From Alteromonas sp. LOR (GTDB lineage Bacteria; Pseudomonadota; Gammaproteobacteria; Enterobacterales; Alteromonadaceae): 64,000 bases of DNA. The position numbers and the translations under genes are program-made. The notes under the pieces are model-generated. The model saw nothing but the letters and a program-made list of their open reading frames with translations, had not been told where the DNA came from and made no database searches. Shown piece after piece: positions 37,961 to 47,958 of this stretch. The stretch is taken from positions 45,403 through 109,402 of the forward strand of contig NZ_JQFW01000028.1 of NCBI RefSeq assembly GCF_000753865.1, in the 5' to 3' direction. Every line of letters starts with the position of its first letter. Position 1 is the stretch's first letter.

Positions 37961-39838
37961 CTATGCCAAAAACTGGGTTGCACTGGCTACAATGCCTTTT
38001 GCATCCAATCCATGCTCTTCGTACATTTCTTGCTGCGTGCCTTGCAAAATGAAACTGTCAGGAAGACCAAGCATCTTAACTCGCTTCATTACACCGTGTT
38101 GCTGAAGGTGTTCGATAACCGCGCTACCAGCACCGCCCATGATACAACCGTCTTCAAGTGTCAGCAGTACATCATGCTCTTGTGCAGCCTTTAAAACAAC
38201 ATCGCTATCAAGGGGCTTGATAAAGCGCATATCAATAACGGTAGCGTCGATGGCTTCTGCCGCCTCAAGTGCATTCGGGAGCAAGCAGCCAAAGTTAAGA
38301 ATGGCGACGCGCTGGCTTTCCTTGGCCTTACTTTCTCGACAAGTGCGTGATTTTCCTATTTCTAGTGCTGTCATTGCTTTTTCGGGCGTTACGCCCATGC
38401 CTGAGCCACGAGGGTAGCGCACGGCAGCTGGCTGGTTAGCTAAGTGGCCTGTGTATAGCATTTGGCGGCATTCGTTTTCGTCTGAGGGCGCCATTACAAT
38501 GAGATTTGGAATACAGCGTAAAAACGCGATATCAAATGCGCCCTGGTGAGTAGGACCGTCAGCACCCACTATTCCGGCTCTGTCTATAGCAAAAAGCACG
38601 GGTAAATTCTGTATAGCTACATCGTGAATAAGCTGGTCGTACGCTCGCTGAAGAAACGTAGAGTAAATAGCCACAACTGCATTGAGGCCCTCTTTGGCTA
38701 AACCTGCACCAAAGGTCACGGCGTGCTGTTCTGCAATGGCAACGTCAAAGTATTGCTCGGGATATTGCTGAGAAAATGCCACCATGCCCGAGCCTTCACG
38801 CATAGCTGGCGTTACCGCCATGAGTTTAGGATCTTTGGCAGCCATATCACATAGCCACTCGCCAAATATCGCGGAGTAGGTGGGTGCGGTTGCTTTTGAC
38901 TTTGGTAGCGCGTTATCGGCAGGGTTAAACTTGGGCACCGCGTGGAATTTAATTGGATCTTCTTCGGCAACCGCATAGCCCTTACCCTTTTTGGTAACAA
39001 CATGAAGAAGTTGAGGGCCTTCAAATTTTCGCATATTGCGTAAGGTATCGACCACTGCGTTTACATCGTGCCCATCTATAGGACCAATGTAGTTAAAGCC
39101 AAGCTCTTCAAAGATAGTACCCGGAACAACCATTCCTTTAAGATGCTCTTCAGCTCTGCTAGCAAATTCTTTAATGGGTGGGACATTGCTTAATAGCTTC
39201 TTTCCGCCGTCGCGAATAGAGTTAAATAGGCTACCTGTTAACAGGCGCGCCAAATGGCTATTTAGGGCTCCTACGTTCTCAGAAATAGACATCTCGTTAT
39301 CGTTGAGGATAACAACCATGTCTTTTTTGATATCACCTGCATGATTGAGCGCTTCAAACGCCATACCCGCCGTCATAGCACCATCGCCAATAACCGATAC
39401 AATTTTGCGGCCCTTTGCTTCTTTCTCTGCAGCAACTGCCATACCCAAAGCAGCACTGATTGACGTGGAGGAGTGACCAACTGCAAATGTATCGTAGTCG
39501 CTCTCACCAGGCCAAGGGAAAGGATGCAGTCCGTCTTTTTGTCTAATGGTTGACATGCGATCTGCGCGCCCCGTAACTATTTTATGGGGATAAGCTTGGT
39601 GGCCCACATCCCATATAAGACGGTCGAACGGCGTGTTATAGATATAATGAAGCGCCACGGTTAATTCCACCGTGCCTAAACCAGAAGCAAAATGTCCGCT
39701 ACTTTGACTTACACAAGTCAGAAGGTACTCGCGAAGTTCATCGGCAAGTTCGCGCAGCTTCTCTTGAGGTAACTGCCTTAATTTGTCCGGCGTCTGCGCA
39801 AGGGCAAGCGTGGGGTAATGTTGGAGGTCTAAACTCAT
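37961..39838 (-). CDS. dxs: 1-deoxy-D-xylulose-5-phosphate synthase
   Basis: TPP enzyme committing pyruvate and glyceraldehyde 3-phosphate to isoprenoid, thiamine and pyridoxal synthesis. TPP motif [20 protein letters not shown], then MISTTFG-like [15 protein letters not shown] and [21 protein letters not shown]. 625 residues (E. coli 620). Third gene of xseB-ispA-dxs on the minus strand. Confidence 0.97.
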   Translation of the reverse strand: MSLDLQHYPTLALAQTPDKLRQLPQEKLRELADELREYLLTCVSQSSGHFASGLGTVELTVALHYIYNTPFDRLIWDVGHQAYPHKIVTGRADRMSTIRQKDGLHPFPWPGESDYDTFAVGHSSTSISAALGMAVAAEKEAKGRKIVSVIGDGAMTAGMAFEALNHAGDIKKDMVVILNDNEMSISENVGALNSHLARLLTGSLFNSIRDGGKKLLSNVPPIKEFASRAEEHLKGMVVPGTIFEELGFNYIGPIDGHDVNAVVDTLRNMRKFEGPQLLHVVTKKGKGYAVAEEDPIKFHAVPKFNPADNALPKSKATAPTYSAIFGEWLCDMAAKDPKLMAVTPAMREGSGMVAFSQQYPEQYFDVAIAEQHAVTFGAGLAKEGLNAVVAIYSTFLQRAYDQLIHDVAIQNLPVLFAIDRAGIVGADGPTHQGAFDIAFLRCIPNLIVMAPSDENECRQMLYTGHLANQPAAVRYPRGSGMGVTPEKAMTALEIGKSRTCRESKAKESQRVAILNFGCLLPNALEAAEAIDATVIDMRFIKPLDSDVVLKAAQEHDVLLTLEDGCIMGGAGSAVIEHLQQHGVMKRVKMLGLPDSFILQGTQQEMYEEHGLDAKGIVASATQFLA

Positions 39839-39870
39839 TTATTTATTATCTTTTTCAACATGGCGCGTGG

Positions 39871-40761
39871 CTAGTGGTCACGTTTTACCAAAAGCTCGCT
39901 AAACGCAATTAAACTGTCTGTATTGTAAGGTAATCGGGTTAAGGGTTGTAGTGCCTTTTCATGCAGCACTGCCAATTCCTCTTTCGCACCATCTAATCCG
40001 AGCTTTGCAGGGAAGGTATTTTTTCCCTGGGCTTCATCAGAACCCGCCGGTTTCCCAAGGATCTCGTTACTACCTTCTACGTCCAAAATATCGTCTTGGA
40101 CTTGAAATGCGAGGCCAATGTTACTGGCAAACACCAAAAGGTCAGCTTCTGACTGCTTGTCTAAAGTGCCGCAAACAGTGGCAATCATCTCAACACAAGC
40201 GCGAAGTAGTGCACCGGTTTTAAGCCTATGAAGCATTTTTAATGCATCAATGTTTATGGTTTGTCCAGTGCTTGCTAAATCGATGGCTTGACCGCCACAC
40301 ATACCGTGATAGCCCGCACATTTTGCAAGTATGCTAAGCAGCTTCGCGCGTTTAGTATCGCCAAAATCGCTAAGCTCAGCGTCGGCGAGTATACTAAACC
40401 CAAGTGTCTGAAGTGCGTCGCCTGCGAGAATCGCGGTTGCTTCGTCAAAAGCAATATGACAAGTAGGCATGCCGCGTCGCAAGTCGTCATCGTCCATAGC
40501 GGGTAAATCATCGTGCACGAGTGAATAGGCGTGCACACACTCAATAGCCATGCTAATGGCCATTTGATCTTTCTTTGGTACGTCGAGAGTGTTGCCCACA
40601 ACATGCACCAGCAGTGGTCGCATGCGCTTGCCGCCCGCCAGAAGGGCATGGCGCATGGCTGCCTTCAGTTGCGGTGCATAATCGGGAAGTTCTTCGATTA
40701 GTTTCAATAAAGACGCATCAGTTTGCTGCTTAACTTGCTGATGCAGAGCAGAGAAATTCAT
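39871..40761 (-). CDS. ispA: farnesyl diphosphate synthase
   Basis: Prenyl transferase forming farnesyl diphosphate. The first aspartate-rich motif is LVHDDLPAMDDDDLRRG and the second FQVQDDILDVEG; GGKRMRPLLVH is the substrate block. 296 residues. AGG lies upstream. About 30 bases separate it from its neighbours. Confidence 0.96.
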   Translation of the reverse strand: MNFSALHQQVKQQTDASLLKLIEELPDYAPQLKAAMRHALLAGGKRMRPLLVHVVGNTLDVPKKDQMAISMAIECVHAYSLVHDDLPAMDDDDLRRGMPTCHIAFDEATAILAGDALQTLGFSILADAELSDFGDTKRAKLLSILAKCAGYHGMCGGQAIDLASTGQTINIDALKMLHRLKTGALLRACVEMIATVCGTLDKQSEADLLVFASNIGLAFQVQDDILDVEGSNEILGKPAGSDEAQGKNTFPAKLGLDGAKEELAVLHEKALQPLTRLPYNTDSLIAFSELLVKRDH

Positions 40762-40791
40762 TAAATTACCTGTAGTTAAAAAGTGAGCAGA

Positions 40792-41034
40792 TTAGGGCTG
40801 CTCACTCTCAGGGAGCGATTGAAGTGTTTCTTCGCCTTGTTCATTAAGCAGGATTTGTACTTTCTGCTCGGCAGTTTCAAGGGACTTTTGGCCTTGTCTA
40901 GAAAGCGCTATGCCGCGCTCAAATTTTTCCAATGCTTTATTTAGCGGCAAATCGCCGTTTTCCATTTCATCGACGATCGATTCCAATTCAGCAAGCGTTT
41001 CTTCAAACGTTGCGGTATCCGTTTTTTTTGTCAT
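40792..41034 (-). CDS. xseB: exodeoxyribonuclease VII small subunit
   Basis: 80 residues, as in E. coli. FEETLAELESIVDEMENGDL and LNKALEKFERGIALSR are the family pattern. First gene of xseB-ispA-dxs. The large subunit XseA is not in the window. Confidence 0.95.
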   Translation of the reverse strand: MTKKTDTATFEETLAELESIVDEMENGDLPLNKALEKFERGIALSRQGQKSLETAEQKVQILLNEQGEETLQSLPESEQP

Positions 41035-41552
41035 AAAAGTGCTCGATAATGGGCAAAGTTACCATATGGCGCACATTAACGGACGGTAGCAGATGGGTCA
41101 AATGGTTTGTCCCAATATCGAGCATCCGGCAGAGCGTCTGACCAAATGCTTGGCCTTGTCTCTTTGAGTTAGTAAAGACCGATTTTACTCAGCGTCATTC
41201 ATTCGTGTATTAGCTCTTCGCAGTGTCAACACTTGGGCCTGTCGAAGCTTGGGTAGCTTTGCACGTGCTGACCTTTGTTGCGAAAATATACAGGGAGGGT
41301 CAATACGCCCAAAATGGTATTGATATAAAAGATCACTCAACAAACATTAAACATAATGAAGTAAGGCTATACATACTATTAGCGACCTAGATAGTTATCG
41401 CTATCAACAAAGTCATTAAATATTTACTATTGCGTAAAAGACAGGAGATATTTGTGATATTTTTCAACAATGTTGTTATAGATTTTCTATACTTTGCCGA
41501 TAGAATCAATGTATATCACTAGTACTAGCTGCATATTTAAGAGGAAGAGTGA
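41035..41552. other. 518-base intergenic region between xseB and pomA
   Basis: Divergent promoter region. Apart from the sigma-28-like promoter near pomA it holds no open frame of note, no tRNA-like fold and no clear terminator. The 200 bases nearest pomA are A/T-rich. The xseB promoter must lie in the first part but I cannot fix it. Confidence 0.5.
41477..41503 (+). promoter_or_regulatory. candidate sigma-28 (FliA) promoter of pomAB
   Basis: TATAGATT at 41477-41484, an 11-base spacer, then GCCGATAG at 41496-41503. The FliA consensus is TAAAGTTT-N11-GCCGATAA, so six and seven of eight positions agree with the exact spacer. It lies 50 bases before the pomA start. Flagellar class III control is the expected mode for stator genes. 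Confidence 0.75.
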
Positions 41553-42314
41553 GTGGATTTAGCAACCGTAATAGGCATGTTGGGAGCCATCGGCTTTATC
41601 GTAATGGCGATGTTGATGGGCGGTACCATGAGTATGTTTATCAACGTGCCTTCACTTCTTATCGTATTCGGTGGAAGCTTGTTTGTTGTTTTATCTCAGT
41701 TCACGTTGGGCCAATTCTTTGGTGCAGGTAAGGTGGCTGGTAAAGCCTTTATGTTTAAAATCGATACGCCAGAAGAGCTTATCGAGAAAATTGTAGAAAT
41801 GGCTGATGCAGCCCGCAAAGGCGGTTTCTTAGCCCTAGAAGAAGCAGAAATAAGTAACGAATTTATGCAGAAGGGCGTCGACATGCTTGTTGACGGTCAC
41901 GACATTGAGGTTGTGCGAGAAACGCTATCAAAAGACATTAAGATGACAACAGACCGACATGAGTTTGGGGCAACAATCTTTAAAGGTATGGGCGACGTTG
42001 CGCCAGCAATGGGAATGATAGGAACGCTTATAGGCTTGGTGGCCATGCTCTCTAACATGGACGACCCTAAATCTATCGGCCCGGCCATGGCGGTTGCACT
42101 ACTTACCACTCTCTACGGAGCCTTCTTTGCTAACATTATATGCTTGCCTATCGCGGTTAAATTATCTAACCGGGCACTTGAAGAAAAACTGAATCAAAGC
42201 CTTATTCTAGACGGAATTGTAGGTATAGCCGATGGTCAAAACCCTCGCGTTATCGATGGCATCTTGAAAAATTACCTAGCGGCGAGCAAGCGCAGCACAG
42301 GTGAGGAAGAGTAA
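41553..42314 (+). CDS. pomA: flagellar motor protein PomA
   Basis: Stator subunit with four membrane helices, 253 residues. The GTG start follows GAGGAAGAG. The start DLATVIGMLGAIGFIVMAM and the block MGDVAPAMGMIGTLIGLVAML (helix 3 prolines and conserved residues) match PomA. Sodium coupling is inferred from similarity to PomA rather than MotA, which is about 295 residues with a longer N-terminus. pomB starts on its last base. Confidence 0.92.
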   Translation: MDLATVIGMLGAIGFIVMAMLMGGTMSMFINVPSLLIVFGGSLFVVLSQFTLGQFFGAGKVAGKAFMFKIDTPEELIEKIVEMADAARKGGFLALEEAEISNEFMQKGVDMLVDGHDIEVVRETLSKDIKMTTDRHEFGATIFKGMGDVAPAMGMIGTLIGLVAMLSNMDDPKSIGPAMAVALLTTLYGAFFANIICLPIAVKLSNRALEEKLNQSLILDGIVGIADGQNPRVIDGILKNYLAASKRSTGEEE

Positions 42315-43243
42315 TGGCTGAAGAAGAATGTCCTAAGTGCCCACCCGAAGGCCTCCCAGCGTGGATGGGGACATTTGCCGATTTAATGTCGTTGCTGATG
42401 TGCTTCTTTGTGCTGCTTCTTTCATTTTCAGAAATGGATGTTCTTAAGTTTAAGCAAATAGCAGGCTCTATGAGTTTTGCGTTTGGTGTGCAAAACAAGA
42501 TAGAAGTGAAAGATATTCCAAAAGGCACCAGCGTGATTGCGATGGAGTTTAGACCGGGTAAGCCAGATCCTACTCCAATTGAAACCATTCAACAGCAAAC
42601 CATTGAAATGACGCAGCAGATGCTGGAGTTTCAAGCGGGTGATGAAGATTCTGCTGGGGGCAGGCAGAAACAACGCGGCGAACAACGAGGCGGCCAAGCG
42701 CAGCAAACTGCAACAGACTCGTCCTCCTCTGCATCGCAAAGCTCAGAGGAGTCTCAAACGGCTGAGTTAATGAAAAAAGTGGCCCAGCAGCTTCAAAAAC
42801 AAATTCTCGATGGCTCAATTGAGATGGAGTCGTTAGGTCAACAGCTTACCATTCGCATACGTGAAAACGGCTCGTTTTCAGCGGGCTCTGCGTTTTTACA
42901 GCCACAGTTTCAGCCTGTTATTCGTAAAATTGGAACACTGCTGGCAGATGTGCCAGGTGAGATAGCCATATCCGGCCACAGTGACGGGCAACATATTGCA
43001 AACGAACTGTACCGCTCGAACTGGGACTTGTCTGCTCAGCGAGCTGTTGCTGTTGCTGAGGCCATGCGAACTGCGCCTGGCTTCGACGAAAGCCGCATGT
43101 CGGTAGTAGGGAAGGCCGATACCAATCCTATTGTGGAAAATGCCACATCAGCATCCGATAGGGCGAGAAATAGACGGGTTGAGATTAATATAAACCAGGG
43201 CGAGCCTATGATTTCAAAACCTATTTCCGTCATCGATGATTAG
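42314..43243 (+). CDS. pomB: flagellar motor protein PomB
   Basis: Stator subunit with a single N-terminal helix and a C-terminal OmpA-like peptidoglycan-binding domain. The ion-binding aspartate lies in TFADLMSLLMCFFVLLLSFS (about residue 23). A Gln/Ser-rich linker (about 110-145) precedes the plug/OmpA region (ISGHSDGQHIANELYRSNWD and ASDRARNRRVEI). 309 residues. The start overlaps pomA by one base. It is followed by tandem repeats and a terminator. Confidence 0.93.
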   Translation: MAEEECPKCPPEGLPAWMGTFADLMSLLMCFFVLLLSFSEMDVLKFKQIAGSMSFAFGVQNKIEVKDIPKGTSVIAMEFRPGKPDPTPIETIQQQTIEMTQQMLEFQAGDEDSAGGRQKQRGEQRGGQAQQTATDSSSSASQSSEESQTAELMKKVAQQLQKQILDGSIEMESLGQQLTIRIRENGSFSAGSAFLQPQFQPVIRKIGTLLADVPGEIAISGHSDGQHIANELYRSNWDLSAQRAVAVAEAMRTAPGFDESRMSVVGKADTNPIVENATSASDRARNRRVEININQGEPMISKPISVIDD

Positions 43244-43274
43244 GGTGACTGATGTCAGATAAGGCTCTCAAATA

Positions 43275-43326
43275 AGCTTTTTAATTGAGCCTTTCATTTA
43301 AGCCTTTCAATTAAGTTTGCCAAATA
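43275..43326 (+). repeat. four 13-bp degenerate tandem repeats after pomB
   Basis: Units at 43275-43287, 43288-43300, 43301-43313 and 43314-43326, each starting AG(C/T)(C/T)TT. The second and third (AGCCTTTCATTTA, AGCCTTTCAATTA) are the closest. Confidence 0.8.
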
Positions 43327-43358
43327 AGACTGATACTCATCGTTTGAATCTTCAGTCG

Positions 43359-43414
43359 ATAAAAGCCAGATGATAAAAGCCAGATGATAAAGGCCAGCTG
43401 GTAAAAACTAGATG
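43359..43414 (+). repeat. four 14-bp tandem repeats after pomB
   Basis: Units at 43359-43372, 43373-43386, 43387-43400 and 43401-43414. The first two are identical (ATAAAAGCCAGATG), the third differs at two places and the fourth at four. They lie between the pomB stop and the shared terminator. Confidence 0.95.
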
Positions 43415-43439
43415 AAAAAATTCGTTGAGAAAAAGACAA

Positions 43440-43468
43440 AAAAAACGACGCAATTGCGTCGTTTTTTG
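43440..43468. terminator. bidirectional terminator between pomB and cfa
   Basis: A perfect palindrome, AAAAAACGACGCAA with TTGCGTCGTTTTTT, with A and T runs on each side. It can stop both pomB and the minus-strand lipid operon. Confidence 0.9.
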
Positions 43469-43507
43469 TTTGCCAGGCCAGTAAAGTCGGCCTCACTCTA
43501 ATTCTAA

Positions 43508-44767
43508 TTAATTTCCGCGGGCCAATAAGTCTCTGTACTGTGGCTTTGAAATAACAAGCTGTACCGTACTAATAGTTCTCTCAAGAAAACCACCTTCGCA
43601 ATACTTGAGGTAGTAGGTCCACATGCGAACAAAACGTTCATCATAGCCGTCTTGAAGCAGGTCGTCTTTTGCCGCTATAAATGCTTCATACCAGTGATTT
43701 AATGTTTTTGCATAGTCGATACCGATATCGTGCAAATCTCTGATCATCATGTCTGAATGCTTTTTAAGGTGAGCATTAAGTTGATACTGAGAAGGTAAAA
43801 ATCCACCTGGGAATATGTATTTCTGAATGAAGTCTACGCTGTTCGAATAGCTTTCATAGCGTCTATCGTCAATGGTAATTGACTGTAAAAGCATAAGGCC
43901 GTTTTCTTTAAGCAACGACGAGCACTTTTCGAAGAAATTACCCAAAAACGAACGACCCACTGCTTCTATCATTTCAATCGAAACGAGTTTGTCGTACTTA
44001 CCTTCTAATAATCGGTAGTCTTTTTTGAGAAGCGTCACTTTATCTTGCAGTTGTTCTCGCGCAATCCAGTCTTCTGCCCACGCATATTGCTCTTCAGATA
44101 TTGTGGTCGTGGTGACTTTACAGCCATAATGCTTCGCTGCGTATACTGCTAGTCCACCCCAGCCTGTGCCAATTTCTAAAAGATGGTCATTTTCATTGAG
44201 CTTAAGTTTGTCGCATATGGTTTTAAGCTTATGATTCTGCGCTTCGTTTAACGAGGCGTTTGGGTCTGGATAAACTGCTGATGAGTACATCATTGTACCA
44301 TCAAGAAAGCGGGTATAGAGTTTGTTGCCCAGGTCGTAGTGGGCTTCAATATTCTTTTTGGCTTGGCTAGTGGTGTTGCGGCGTGCAAAGTGCTGTAACT
44401 TCATCACGGGCATTGTAAGCCACTTAAACTTATTCTCCCACTCATCGAGTGTGGGCAGGTTACGTGCGAACACCTGCACCACAGCGGTCACGTCGTTACT
44501 GTCCCAATGACCATCCATGTAGGCTTCGCCGGCACCAACACTGCCACCAAGCAAAAGGCTTCGATAAGCTTTTACATCTTTAATATTAACAACAGCCGAT
44601 AATTCATCCTGCTCGTTGCCAAACGTTGCAATAGTGTCGCCATTTTCTTGAATAGTAAGGTTACCAAGGGGGAGGTGCTTCAAACATTTAAGAAACAGCG
44701 TTCTACAGGTTTTGTCTACAAACGAAACCTCTGATGTAGAGAGTAATACAGATTCACCAAAAGACAT
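43508..44767 (-). CDS. cfa: cyclopropane-fatty-acyl-phospholipid synthase family methyltransferase
   Basis: SAM-dependent enzyme acting on unsaturated acyl chains of membrane phospholipids. 419 residues. The SAM site is LLEIGTGWGGLAVYAAKHYG; ISEEQYAWAEDWI and MIEAVGRSFLGNFFEKCSSLL follow, and the C-terminal MWTYYLKYCEGGFLERTIST carries the conserved Cys region. It is the last gene of an operon of five with an FAD oxidoreductase and an ECF-ChrR pair nearby; this kind of grouping is associated with responses to oxidised lipids. Whether it makes cyclopropane or another methylated lipid cannot be settled. Confidence 0.9.
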   Translation of the reverse strand: MSFGESVLLSTSEVSFVDKTCRTLFLKCLKHLPLGNLTIQENGDTIATFGNEQDELSAVVNIKDVKAYRSLLLGGSVGAGEAYMDGHWDSNDVTAVVQVFARNLPTLDEWENKFKWLTMPVMKLQHFARRNTTSQAKKNIEAHYDLGNKLYTRFLDGTMMYSSAVYPDPNASLNEAQNHKLKTICDKLKLNENDHLLEIGTGWGGLAVYAAKHYGCKVTTTTISEEQYAWAEDWIAREQLQDKVTLLKKDYRLLEGKYDKLVSIEMIEAVGRSFLGNFFEKCSSLLKENGLMLLQSITIDDRRYESYSNSVDFIQKYIFPGGFLPSQYQLNAHLKKHSDMMIRDLHDIGIDYAKTLNHWYEAFIAAKDDLLQDGYDERFVRMWTYYLKYCEGGFLERTISTVQLVISKPQYRDLLARGN

Positions 44768-44770
44768 TTT

Positions 44771-45526
44771 TTATTTTTCCTGACTTTTTTCTGGGTGTGT
44801 ATATAAAGGCGTCTTTTTTATAAATAGCATAAGTGCTTGCCAATATATTCCCAATACAGTTTTCATTGTCATACTAGGTATACGTCTCATTACTTTAGTT
44901 AGATTCGCATTATCTAAAGTAAATTTGTTTAAATTTATTCCCGCACAGAATTCTTTGTCTGCTCTAACGCAATCCATTACCAATGATAGCTTATCTGAAG
45001 GTTGCGTTATGCGCCATTGATAGGTCATGTCCATTGGGTTAAATGGAGAAACATGGAAGGCTTTAGGCGTATCTTCTTGTGTCGATAAATCGACTAAGTA
45101 ATAGTGTCTTTCATTCCACGGTGTATTGCTGACTTCCGCTAGCATGTGGCTAAACGAGCCGTCGCCCTGTCTGAGATAGTAAAAATTCACAGGGCTAAAG
45201 TACAGCCCCCACATGCGCAATTGTCCCAACATAAATACGTCACCATCTAGCGCGGTGTCGCCGTTTAACGATGTCATCTTCTCAAGCACTGCGTTTTTTA
45301 AAGGTTTCCCATCATCGCTTAGGTAATCACTGCGTTTAAACCGCGCTCTCGCCCACTTGCGAATTGAAAAATGTGTTAAATTCTCGGATAACGTGTTGAG
45401 TTCTGACTCGTCTAGCTTCAACCAAAACAAATAAATGTCGTAAACAAATTTGTGCTTCGTTGGCTTAAAGCGTTCGTGATAAACACTGCCTTTGTATATT
45501 GCACTTTCTATTTGCATTGCCGTCAC
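44771..45526 (-). CDS. DUF1365 family protein
   Basis: Protein of 251 residues matching the DUF1365 pattern: YKGSVYHERFKPTKHKFVYD at the start and FYYLRQGDGSFSHMLAEVSNTPWNERHYYL in the middle, then FHVSPFNPMDMTYQWR. Its start is a GTG that overlaps the stop of the FAD oxidoreductase by four bases (an ATG lies three codons further in). DUF1365 genes regularly sit between this kind of oxidoreductase and cfa; function is unknown. Confidence 0.85.
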   Translation of the reverse strand: MTAMQIESAIYKGSVYHERFKPTKHKFVYDIYLFWLKLDESELNTLSENLTHFSIRKWARARFKRSDYLSDDGKPLKNAVLEKMTSLNGDTALDGDVFMLGQLRMWGLYFSPVNFYYLRQGDGSFSHMLAEVSNTPWNERHYYLVDLSTQEDTPKAFHVSPFNPMDMTYQWRITQPSDKLSLVMDCVRADKEFCAGINLNKFTLDNANLTKVMRRIPSMTMKTVLGIYWQALMLFIKKTPLYTHPEKSQEK

Positions 45527-46788
45527 AGTGTCTCACCGAAACGCTTACATACGTCTAAGGCGCTCACTACACCGTCTTCATGAAAGCCGTTGTACCAATA
45601 CGCACCGCAAAAATGTAAATTATCAACGCCACAAATTTCAGAACGACGCTGTTGTGCATTGACCATGTCAGCACTGTATTGAGGATGAGAGTATCGATAT
45701 TGCCCAAGAATTTTGCTTTTATCTATTTCGCTCGTGTTATTCAACGTGACGGAATAGGTATTTTTGGCAGTTAGGCGCTGAAGAATATTCATGTCGTAAG
45801 TGACAGACGCGGGGCGCATCTCTTCTGTTGCGTCTTCTTTAAGTCGATAATTCCAGCTAGCCCATGCTAATTTACGCTTTGGCAATTGCCCAATATCTTT
45901 GTGCATAACCACGTCATTCTCGCCGTACGGTATGTTGCCCAAAATATCTTTGTGTGAGGCCGTTGCATTATCCAGCATGGCTAATGCTTGGTCGCTGTGA
46001 CAGGCAAATACCACGTCGTCAAAATGTGCCACTCCACCTTTTGCATCGGTAACAGACCATAGCTCGCCTTCTTTAGTCACTTTGTTGACACCACAAGACA
46101 GCTTTATCTTCGATTCAAACGGAGCGATTAACGGAGCAATATACTGACTAGAGCCACCAACGATGGTGTACCACTGTGGTCTGTCGGTAATGTTGAGTAG
46201 ACCGTGGTTATTAAAAAACTGCAGGAAAAAGGTCAGGGGAAAGCGGCGCGTTTGCTCCAGGCTGCTCGACCAAATAGCGGCGCACATTGGCAAAATATAA
46301 TAACGAGCGAAATCATCGCTCAATCCTAACTCGTCAATAATGTCTTGTAGCGTAAGGGCCGATGTATCTCTCTTTTCAGCCACCATTGACTTGCAGGCTT
46401 TATTGAACTTGAGAATATCGCGAACGATGCGCCAGAATTTAGGGCGAAGAATATTTCTGCGCTGCGCGAAAAGACTATTAATTGTGTTGCCATTATATTC
46501 AAGGTTGGCTTTTTTGCTGGTAACAGAAAAGCTCATTTCAGTTGGCTGACACTCTACGCCAAGGGTGGTCATCAATTTAATAAAGTTAGGGTACGTCCAA
46601 TCATTGAAAACAATAAAACCGGTATCGATGTTGTGGGTTTCACCTTCGTCCACAATTGTCTTTGTTGCTGTGTGGCCGCCAATGTAATCATTTGCTTCAT
46701 AAACAGTGATGTCGTTTTTCTTATTTAAAAGGTGAGCACATGTTAAACCTGCGATACCTGTACCCACGATTGCTACTTTTCTTGTCAT
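45523..46788 (-). CDS. FAD-dependent amine-oxidase-like oxidoreductase
   Basis: 421-residue flavoprotein with KVAIVGTGIAGLTCAHLLN at the N-terminus and the second motif YEANDYIGGHTATKTI, the amine oxidase/carotenoid desaturase fold. It lies third in the lipid operon. In such clusters it is thought to act on membrane lipids, but the substrate is not known. The C-terminal VDNLHFCGAYWYNGFHEDGVVSAL is the second FAD-binding region. Confidence 0.85.
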   Translation of the reverse strand: MTRKVAIVGTGIAGLTCAHLLNKKNDITVYEANDYIGGHTATKTIVDEGETHNIDTGFIVFNDWTYPNFIKLMTTLGVECQPTEMSFSVTSKKANLEYNGNTINSLFAQRRNILRPKFWRIVRDILKFNKACKSMVAEKRDTSALTLQDIIDELGLSDDFARYYILPMCAAIWSSSLEQTRRFPLTFFLQFFNNHGLLNITDRPQWYTIVGGSSQYIAPLIAPFESKIKLSCGVNKVTKEGELWSVTDAKGGVAHFDDVVFACHSDQALAMLDNATASHKDILGNIPYGENDVVMHKDIGQLPKRKLAWASWNYRLKEDATEEMRPASVTYDMNILQRLTAKNTYSVTLNNTSEIDKSKILGQYRYSHPQYSADMVNAQQRRSEICGVDNLHFCGAYWYNGFHEDGVVSALDVCKRFGETL

Positions 46789-46810
46789 TATTATATTTCT
46801 CTTAAACTAC

Positions 46811-47530
46811 TTATTTGTCGTTGCGCATGGACAGGGACAATCGCTTTTGCAGACCAGATGGTAATACATTCATGAACCTTAATATATAGCCAAACATTTT
46901 CGGGAAAAAGATCGTACGTTTATCGCTTTCAATTCCTTTCAACATACTTTCGGCCGCTTCTTGAGCCGTTATTTTCATTGGCATATCAAAATCATTCTTT
47001 TCTGTTAACGGCGTTTCTACAAAACCAGGTGATACTGCTTGTACTTTAACGCCTCTGTCGTGCAAGTCTACTTCAAGACTTTTCGTAAAGTAGTGCAGGG
47101 CTGCTTTACTTGCGCCATAGGCCTGTGAACGAGTAAAGGGAAGCAATCTAGCCATGCTATCTACAATCACTAAGGTCTTACCCGCTTTCAGATTATGGAT
47201 GAATGCATCCACGCAGTTAACTACACCGAAAAAGTTAGGTTCGAATACTCTGCGAAACATATCGGATTCAAATTTATCAATATCCACATACTCACAGGTA
47301 CCCGCATTTAACACTGCAATATCAAATTGAATGTCTTTTAACGCATTTTTAGTATCATCAAGTGATGACACGTCAAATTGACATGAAGTGATGTTTTCAT
47401 GGCGTGATAACTCATTGAGCGCTTCTTCATTTCTGCCACACGCAATTACGTCGTAACCCTTTTGGGCTGCGTGCTCAGCAAGTGCTTTTCCGATCCCCGA
47501 TGTTGCTCCGGTAATTAGCAATGTTGTCAT
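46811..47530 (-). CDS. short-chain dehydrogenase/reductase
   Basis: 239-residue SDR with the cofactor motif LLITGATSGIGKALAE, NAGT, the Ser in VIVDSMARL and the catalytic YGASK (Tyr and Lys). It overlaps the preceding gene by four bases (ATGA). Substrate unknown; it is likely NAD(P)-dependent lipid or carbonyl reduction within the operon. Confidence 0.88.
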   Translation of the reverse strand: MTTLLITGATSGIGKALAEHAAQKGYDVIACGRNEEALNELSRHENITSCQFDVSSLDDTKNALKDIQFDIAVLNAGTCEYVDIDKFESDMFRRVFEPNFFGVVNCVDAFIHNLKAGKTLVIVDSMARLLPFTRSQAYGASKAALHYFTKSLEVDLHDRGVKVQAVSPGFVETPLTEKNDFDMPMKITAQEAAESMLKGIESDKRTIFFPKMFGYILRFMNVLPSGLQKRLSLSMRNDK

Positions 47531-47958
47531 TTGGCGAGTCTTCCTTTTATCTTCTTAATCACAAAACCTAATAAAGGTACGTGTTCATAGACCATTTCGC
47601 CCAAATCGTAATAATCCTTGTGATAAACAATGATGTCGTCTTTCACTCCTAGTTGAGTGGTACCATCTAAAGTAATAACCTTATCGCTTCCTTTTAAGGT
47701 TAAGGTCATTGTCCAATTTGCAATATGTGTAACGTTACACTTTGAGGGCGCACATTCTAGTATGTCAGCGATATTGAATTTACAGGTGTCGGCTTGCTCA
47801 AGAAGATTGCCGAAATATGACTTCACCGCATCAAGACCCCGATGGGTGGTGATAGGGTCTATGAATACGATATTATGTGAATAAATCTCATTAAGATCCT
47901 CGGTAGATATTTTACAAATGTCTGTGTAAATTTTACAAAATCGTTGAATGACTTCCAT
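47527..47958 (-). CDS. NTF2-like (SnoaL) family protein
   Basis: Small protein of 143 residues at the head of the five-gene lipid operon. It reads EVIQRFCKIYTDICKIS, then LNEIYSHNIVFIDPITTHRGLDAVKSYF, typical of the SnoaL/NTF2 cone fold. The ATG at 47958 has AAGGA six bases upstream, which decides it over two in-frame ATGs further out. No catalytic residues can be assigned. Confidence 0.75.
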   Translation of the reverse strand: MEVIQRFCKIYTDICKISTEDLNEIYSHNIVFIDPITTHRGLDAVKSYFGNLLEQADTCKFNIADILECAPSKCNVTHIANWTMTLTLKGSDKVITLDGTTQLGVKDDIIVYHKDYYDLGEMVYEHVPLLGFVIKKIKGRLAK

